This document shows positions 57,908 to 64,000 of a DNA stretch of 64,000 nt, one piece after another. This stretch comes from Acanthococcus lagerstroemiae. Its lineage: Eukaryota; Arthropoda; Insecta; Hemiptera; Eriococcidae. The notes beneath the pieces are model-generated. The model saw nothing but the letters and a program-made list of their open reading frames with translations. It made no database searches and was not told where the DNA came from. The number at the start of each line of letters is the position of its first letter. Position 1 is the stretch's first letter. Location of the stretch: contig CM063107.1 of NCBI GenBank assembly GCA_031841125.1, positions 66,041,814-66,105,813 on the forward strand. The letters are read 5' to 3'. The position numbers and the translations under genes are program-made.

Positions 57908-57948
57908 CTGAAAAGAAATGTTTACAACTCTTATAATTACATACTTGT

Positions 57949-58230
57949 ACAGGGTGGGCCACGTAAGTCCCCCCTCCCACAGTTTTTCTCAAATAATTGA
58001 CGGATCGCGACCGGACAAATTGTGATCTTCCTGAAGTAAGATCTAGTTTTCTACGGGCTGAGAACATTTTCTCCCACGTTTATAGTGGGCTGGAATGAAA
58101 TTCTAACTCAGTGATTTTTGAAATGGGAGGCTATGTCTTTAATGCACATTTTTGGAAAGGCCACTTCCCCCAGAATACAAATCTGTGAAAGAAAATTCTA
58201 GTTTCATCAATGTTGGGGGCTGGGGGGGGC
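57949..58230. mobile_element. Truncated element with CAGGGTG end
   Basis: Starts TACAGGGTGGGCCACGTAAG next to TA, resembling the CAGGGTG ends of the 19.3- and 21.6-kb elements. No opposite end is found before 58.25 kb. Confidence 0.4.
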
Positions 58231-58246
58231 CTAAACATCGGGAAAA

Positions 58247-58786
58247 CTATTCGAACTCAAAATGTGATGACCTAACAAAAGAACTATAGAAAACTTTTGT
58301 CTTTTCAAAGAAAACGCACGCGCATGGAATGCGAATGTCAGTGGCGCTACGCCGACGACGTATCTTTACTACCACTCTTGCATCTAACCCCGTTTTATAT
58401 ACAGAGCTCATCAATGTAGTAGTGGAAGTGGTTTTCCGAATGCGTTCCACTTGGATACGCACATCAAAATCTTCAACGGGGTGGTAGTTTTTGTTATGGA
58501 GTTCCTCATTCTCCTGCAACAACCTGTTGATTTCTTCTGTTTGGGCAGCGACAGTTGTTCTGACCGCGACAAACTCCGCAGTTTGCAAGGTAATTTTGTT
58601 TATAGCAGTGGCTATGGCTTTGTAGTTTTCCGTTATCAGGTCTCCTAACTCGGGTATTGTGCTCGGCTTACACTTTTTTGGCTTGTTGGCAGACAGACCG
58701 CCGCTATTATCATCATCCTCCAAGTTGGAGGGTCCACGTTTCGCACCTGAACTAGGTGCAGGGCAACTAATTGTATGATGCCGCAT
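58247..58786 (-). pseudogene. Possible LINE ORF1 N-terminal piece (coiled coil)
   Basis: Minus-strand frame with MRHHTISCPAPSSGAKRGPS, acidic and Lys stretches, then LGDLITENYKAIATAINKIT and EEINRLLQENEELHNKN, a heptad-like coiled coil of the sort found in LINE ORF1 before the LEQxSR segment. No firm domain. The rest of the frame is unremarkable. Confidence 0.3.
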
Positions 58787-58789
58787 TTA

Positions 58790-59440
58790 TTTCAGTCTAA
58801 TATTAAATGCGACTGAAAAGCATCTATTCAATAGCCTCTTGTTGATTAGACACAGCAATTCTTGTACTTCTCGTGCTGCCATCCTTTTTGCAGAGAGACT
58901 GAATTACTGAAAATAGATGAAGATATAAACCTGACTGAAATAACTAAAAGAATCTAATTTTTTTTTTTTTCATTTTCTACTATTCTTGATAAGACACTTA
59001 GATGAGCTATAATATTTACCATTAATTTATTATAATTAAAATCAATGAATTATAATCTCGTCTGCCGCATGAATGACATTGTTTTCGATCACACTCGGTT
59101 GATCATTGTTCTCAAACAAGTCATCAGGAAATTAAATGCACAGTTTTGGAAAAGGCGAAACTACCTTTATCAATTGGAAATACGAGAAAGTTTCACGGTT
59201 TGTAAAAATTGGAAACTAAAATATTTCATTCTTTTAGATTTAGGTAATTGTTTAATTTTATCAGAAAGTGGATCCATTAAAGTTTTATATTTTGATATTG
59301 TTCTATCAACTAGATTTTTGAAATATGGTATTTTATTTTCAAAGACTAATTCATCTTCACTGACAAAAGAATCTTTATAGATTTCCATTTAGGTAGGTAT
59401 ATAGGATAAATTTTAATAACTTGTGTTGATTAGATACAGA
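58790..59440. other. No gene seen
   Basis: AT-rich. Overlapping plus and minus open frames at 59045-59388 show no family motif. Confidence 0.4.
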
Positions 59441-59513
59441 CAGAGGCGTATCCAGAGTTCAACTTCGGGAGGGGGGGGGGGTTAAATGTCTTCAAAAAAT
59501 TATAACGCCACTG
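59441..59513. mobile_element. Tiny hAT-type MITE, 73 bp, perfect 8-bp target duplication
   Basis: Ends CAGAGGCGTATCCAG and AACGCCACTG, flanked by GATACAGA at 59433-59440 and 59514-59521. Contains a G12 run. Like the 12.95-kb MITE it sits at the edge of an R1 copy. Confidence 0.88.
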
Positions 59514-59519
59514 GATACA

Positions 59520-60305
59520 GAATATAGAAAAGTAGATAAAAATATAAAAAATTAATACAAAAATTGAAAATTTCATAACAGGACTTGATGAGTAAAAATG
59601 ATACATTTTATATAAAACTGATATAAAATTGATACAAAAAAATGAAAATTTTATGGCTAGTTTCAAGAGAGAATTGTTGTAAAATGATCTTGCAAAAATT
59701 GGTAAATATTGAAATCTTGAGGATTTTTTAGGATTTTAATAATGAATGAATTTGAACAAAAAAATAATGATAAATTTGAGACTGAAAATCTCCATTTATA
59801 TAAAACTGAAGAAAACTTGAAAATATGTAGAAAATGAATAGAAAATTGATACCAACATTCAAAAATCTCATTACTTGATTTTACAAAAAATTGAGTGAAA
59901 GTAGTTTCATTTTGATTGAAAAATTGGTAAATATTCTTTGACAACTTTTGACAAAATATTATGATCTTTAAAAGTGAGTGATGAAAGATAGAAAATAGAG
60001 GAATTGAGATACAGAGATATAAGAAGAGAATGGTTTTTAGAAATCTAATATTCCAAGAAAAATTATGAAAATTGATACAAACAATGAGAATTTTCTAAAA
60101 CTTGAAGCGGTGACAATACTATGGTAATCGATCAAAAATTTATTGTTGAAAAATGGAGTAATTTAATATTTTCTTGAAAAACTAAAGAAAATGAGAGGAA
60201 ATTTGATGAGAATTGATACAAAAAATATAATTTTTTTAGATTTTGAAAATCAATTAAAAAATGGAGAAATTTGTGATTGCGCTAGACTGCGCCAGAAAGG
60301 ATATA
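59520..60305 (+). repeat. R1 dispersed AT-rich repeat, copy 3
   Basis: Carries AGTTTCATTTTGATTGAAAAATTGGTAAATATTC and ends GCGCTAGACTGCGCCAGAAAGGATATAACC, the inverse of the 11.79-12.79 kb copy. TTGATACAAA phrases recur at irregular spacing. Confidence 0.7.
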
Positions 60306-60549
60306 ACCCCTCTACTTACATATCCTGATCGTACTTCGCGGCTATCGCGGCACTGTGAAACCACAACAACCAGGCATGCTAGGTGCTAGCTACCGCGAGA
60401 GTCATCTCCCGCGCTGTACTGAAAAAACGTCGGTGTACACGCACATTATTTTACTGCCGATAAAATTGTTTGTATAGAGTTTGTTGTTTAGTTACGGTTT
60501 AAACCTATTGCCCCATTAGAGTATGCATAGAATGCGCAAAACTTGACTA

Positions 60550-61030
60550 AATAACAAGCTACCTCGCAGATAGCAAGGTAGTAAGAGGGTGTTTGCTTAA
60601 GCTGAAAAACTTTCAGCTTCCAATTTCTGGCTTCTGAAAATTATCCTAAAACTGCAAAAACTTCTGGCTTCTCCGCATTCTGGTGTTGTTGCGCCAACTT
60701 CCTATACTGGTATTGATAAAACAAAACCAAATCTGAAATGTTAAAGCTTTGAAGCTAATATTCAGACACAGTACCAACGTCTATGGGATAAAACAAATAT
60801 ATGCCACAAACGCCAGAATGAGAATCTGTTGAGGTTAGCACCTCTCATCTTCCACACGCCTCCGCCTTAAGACCGATCTAACGATCTAAACGCAACTGAG
60901 CTAAAACTGAACTATGAGCTGTAAACAATTCAGTCGTGTTTAAAGAAATGATGAGGAGGAGGATGATGAAAATTCGATTGCAATAGGGTGCTTGCAGCGC
61001 TGCGCGCGGGCAAACACCCTAAAAATTGAC
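60550..61030 (-). repeat. Dispersed repeat R3, copy 2
   Basis: Inverted counterpart of 52265-52690. Starts AACAAGCTACCTCGC and ends GCGCGCGGGCAAACACCC. Confidence 0.85.
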
Positions 61031-62900
61031 TGTAAAATGTCAAAAGTGACTCACTTATGATATATGTATAGTACGCTTACATGTCGGGGACCCGGCTTAC
61101 AGCTGGATTATGCAGTAGGGCTCGAAGTAAAAAGTTTTAGAACCACTGAAATAGGTGATTACCGTCCTGCCACCTAGCGGAGTCTCGCACCGCAAATAGT
61201 GATACCATAATCACGTGCTGAGATTTGAAAGGGTAATTTCAGGTAAATTCCCATGTGTAGCATTGCTTCGAATGGGAATTTTTCATGTGTAGCGAGTGAA
61301 ACCGTGCGTGCTACATGGAAGTTGCCGATTGTGGCCTTGTTGAAAATTTAACCGAGGAGTCTCTTTGTTGCACAATGTACGAGTCTGTGTATGATTCAGT
61401 GAAGGGAGAAAACCATTTTGATCTCAAAACTTTGGATGGTATCACCATCAATGGTCCAATATGTTCGTGATGCCTCAAGTAAAAGAAGAGAGAGTTTGAA
61501 AATAAAACAGATAGAAAATGAATAAGGAAGTAGATGTAGGCCTGTAGCGTACTGTGTCAGTTAAGTAGAGCTGCTCAAATATTAGTACATATAAGAATTT
61601 TGCACCTATGTTTATAGATACCTATGCATCATACAAATGGATGTATGCGTACTGCCAGAAAAAAAAGCACTGCCTAAAAAAAAGTTGGGCGCAGAGTGGA
61701 GCTAGGACGGGCATGAGTAGGTGGGGGGGAGGGGGCTGAGCCAGCAGCTATCCCTTCCAAAATCACAAAAGCAGAAGTTAGAAGAACAAAAAGAAGAAAT
61801 TAATATGATGAATAATAATATAGCTCTCTTAGAAACTGCTGATGAAACAGGGGTACTGTTTAACATGTTCACTACCTGTAAGACAAGTTTTCGTTGTTTG
61901 TCTAAAAAAAACTATGACTTATTGATTTACATAAAAGCAAAATTCTTCTGATATAGAAACTGGTTACTTTCATTCATATTTCTTTCAGTATGTTCCTAAT
62001 ACAGAAGTTGATTATTTTCATTAATATTTCTTCAACTTAATATTTTTGAAGAAGATAAACTGAAGTTACTTTTTGCTACTGTCATTGTTTATTTTAAAGA
62101 AAATACTTCTAATACAGAAGTTGGTTACGTTTGTTATTATTTCTTCAAGTACCTATTTGTGAAGAAGAAACTGATTTTTTTTGTTTGTTATAGTCTTTTT
62201 TAATTACGAAAAACCAATTGCAATTCTATTAAATATACGAGAGTATTGTTGTATCCTGTCGTGGTTCATCATACTGTATTAAGGAACCTGTTCACCTGAT
62301 TTATTTCTAAGGATCTTTTTTTTAAATTTAAATTGAAGTTACTCGTACTTTTTGTTATACTCATTAGTCATTACTTAATTTCCTTTATTCTGATACAGAA
62401 GATGGTTGTTTCAAGTTTTTAAATATTTCAGTAAATCAGAAATCGAAGTTACTTTTTGTTGCATTTGTTACTCGTATTACTATAAATTAAAGTTTAATTC
62501 ACATGCGTTACACTGTAAAAATGAATAAATAATTTTCAAATCTTACATGTATATTTGAAGGACTTGTGGCGAACTGGGCGAGAAATATTCAAAAACTGGA
62601 GCAAGAAAACCGCAAGTGCAGGTAGGTACTCAATTGGTGAACTAATGAAACAGTATTTTGAGTCAAATTCGATGTTTCGGATTTCTTAAAGCAAAATCAG
62701 AATTTTCTTACGGGAAATCTTATCTTAAACCCTAGCCCAGATATGCGTACCTTAAATATTCTCGTTGGCCGGGATGATTTTAGGTTTACTAGTACAGACT
62801 GAGCCCCTGGGAGCGCCACTTTTCGGAAAGAGCCACTTCTTGAACCACCCTTCTCATGTTTAAATTTAGCTTCATCCAAAAAGTTTCACATTCTTTTTTG
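61030..62900. repeat. No gene seen; degenerate ~115-bp repeat at 61945-62480
   Basis: TAATACAGAAGTTG(A/G)TTA recurs near 61998 and 62109, with weaker forms near 61956 and 62395, each followed by TTATTTCTTCAA and GAAGAAGA(T)AA.CTGA. Small open frames at 61721-61951 are unsupported. Confidence 0.45.
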
Positions 62901-63169
62901 ATTTAAGAACCCAAATGTCTCTATTGCTTGCATAATATTCACCGAGTCGCCCCCCCTCCTCATAATAAGATAGAACTTACGACGCCTCTGAAAACATATG
63001 GTGTAAGAAAACGATTTTGGTCAATATTGAGACATCTTCTATTTGTGTTCTTTTGCAAAGTGAGAAAAAATAAGCTAATAATTTTTATTTTTTTATTTTG
63101 TACATTTTACCCTCCCCTGCCGACAGATAATACCCAGGTTCTTGGCAGGGGAGTCACAATGTTACATCA

Positions 63170-63804
63170 GGTAATAATAATAAAAATGAAAAACTAAAAA
63201 ACAAAACAAAAAGGAAAAAAACGGGAAAAAGGAAAGAAAAAGAAAACACTTACTACTAACGAGGGCCATACAAGCATACCCTTTCACGTACACTCCTCCC
63301 CTACACGCAGGTATACCCACAAACACACATACTATCTTTTTTCCATATACACAGGCAAGCGTTTCCAAACACTCGCCATTCAGGCAGACATCGATGATTC
63401 CTGCTATATTATTGTATTTATCCAAGTTCCCGTAATATTCTTTTTAATGCCCCCCTTCACTTAGGATCTAATAGGTCTATGCTTGGATGCTTTCTGATAA
63501 GTTCATTGCAATACATCAATCCTTTCACTATAGGGAAATTTCTATGAGTTTCCGTTTTGGAAGGTGGGATGTAAAAAATGTTGAGGGAGCGACTGGCAGG
63601 TCGAGGAATACTGATTTGTTTGCCCAATAAATGTGAATACTGTATATGCAAGATTGGGATGTTGTTTATAAACAAAGTTGAGGCTGCCTTCGATCGAGTT
63701 TTCAAAGACTGGAGTTGGTAGCCCTCAAGGAACTCCTCATAAGTAAGCTCATTTGGATAATACGGAACTTGTTTTCCATATACAAAGGATGGTCCAAAAG
63801 TCAT
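63170..63804 (-). pseudogene. LINE 3' end (C-terminal ORF2 and 3' tail)
   Basis: Minus-strand product reads YEEFLEGYQLQSLKTRSKAA, STLFINNIPILHIQYSHLLG, PASRSLNIFYIP and stops at 63457. This matches the C-terminal L.SL..RR....LF...L.......LL..I....P..R...F region of Jockey/CR1 ORF2. A 3' tail rich in CCCTGCC and TACAC follows to about 63120-63170. The 5' part is missing. Confidence 0.65.
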
Positions 63805-64000
63805 TGCGCGACGCTCTATACAGACTACATGCGCAGTATAGCGGAGCGCGACTGAACCAAAAGTGAAGTCTATTCAATTTCCAGTCGAAAAAGACCAAAA
63901 TGAGCATGCTTGCGTACATAGTTGCCGAGCTACAGCTGTTTGAAGTTAATGTGTTCGGATGTTGCCTACAAGCTGAACGCGTGTTGTACAAAATGTGCGA
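63805..64000 (+). other. Possible start of another element at the window edge
   Basis: GGTCCAAAAGTCATTGCGCGAC near 63790 resembles a mariner-type terminal region. A frame opening MSMLAYIVAELQLFEVNVF at 63899 is still open at the window end. Too short to call. Confidence 0.2.

Overview
The window looks like gene-poor, AT-rich arthropod (most likely insect) nuclear DNA. Spliced coding pieces with GT..AG introns of about 70-100 bp, tRNA-derived SINEs, hAT, P-element, mariner, PIF/Harbinger, copia and several LINE remnants all point that way; no species can be named. I see no intact conserved single-copy host gene. Almost everything recognisable is a transposable element or its debris, much of it nested.

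Layout. 0-4.7 kb: a degenerate 125-bp tandem array, a three-exon DUF7869-type gene dead by two in-frame stops, and a repeat rich in GAGGCGAAAA. 5.4-13.1 kb: copies of a dispersed AT-rich repeat (called R1 here, with CTGCGCCAGAA signatures), two hAT transposase relics, two copies of a tRNA-derived SINE, a LINE endonuclease relic carrying a 199-bp insertion, a transposase zinc-finger tail and a hAT MITE. 13.1-18.9 kb: mostly empty, with a mariner C-terminal relic near 15 kb. 18.9-20.9 kb: a P-element/THAP9-like transposase relic split by a 794-bp near-palindrome. 21.6-23.6 kb: a 2.04-kb TA-flanked element with long inverted arms.

24.4-30.6 kb is the most unusual part. It is GC-richer than its surroundings and bounded on both sides by the same direct GC-rich 53/76-bp tandem satellite. 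On the minus strand it carries a split gene (or genes). The upstream part is three phase 1-1 exons of exactly 132 bp that look like duplicated cassettes, followed by a 123-bp Ser-rich exon. Then comes a long exon of unknown function, an exon encoding a PrimPol-like archaeo-eukaryotic primase with the expected DxD, H and D motifs, and a short terminal exon. I do not recognise this arrangement from any described transposon class.

31.2-36.6 kb: a ~0.93-kb unit duplicated in tandem with matching splice-flanked short ORFs, then a copia-type retrotransposon truncated at both ends. 36.5-40.8 kb: a 60-bp minisatellite and simple repeats. 40.8-48.0 kb: nested PIF/Harbinger elements, the outer with TSD TGA and the inner with TSD ATA, carrying two transposase genes plus MADF-BESS and Myb/SANT-like accessory genes, all decayed. 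50-64 kb: a CT microsatellite, a mariner fragment, inverted copies of a 0.4-kb repeat (52.3 and 60.6 kb), two LINE 3' ends lying tail to tail, a two-exon hypothetical gene at 57.3-57.9 kb, another R1 copy, and a LINE 3' end at the right edge.
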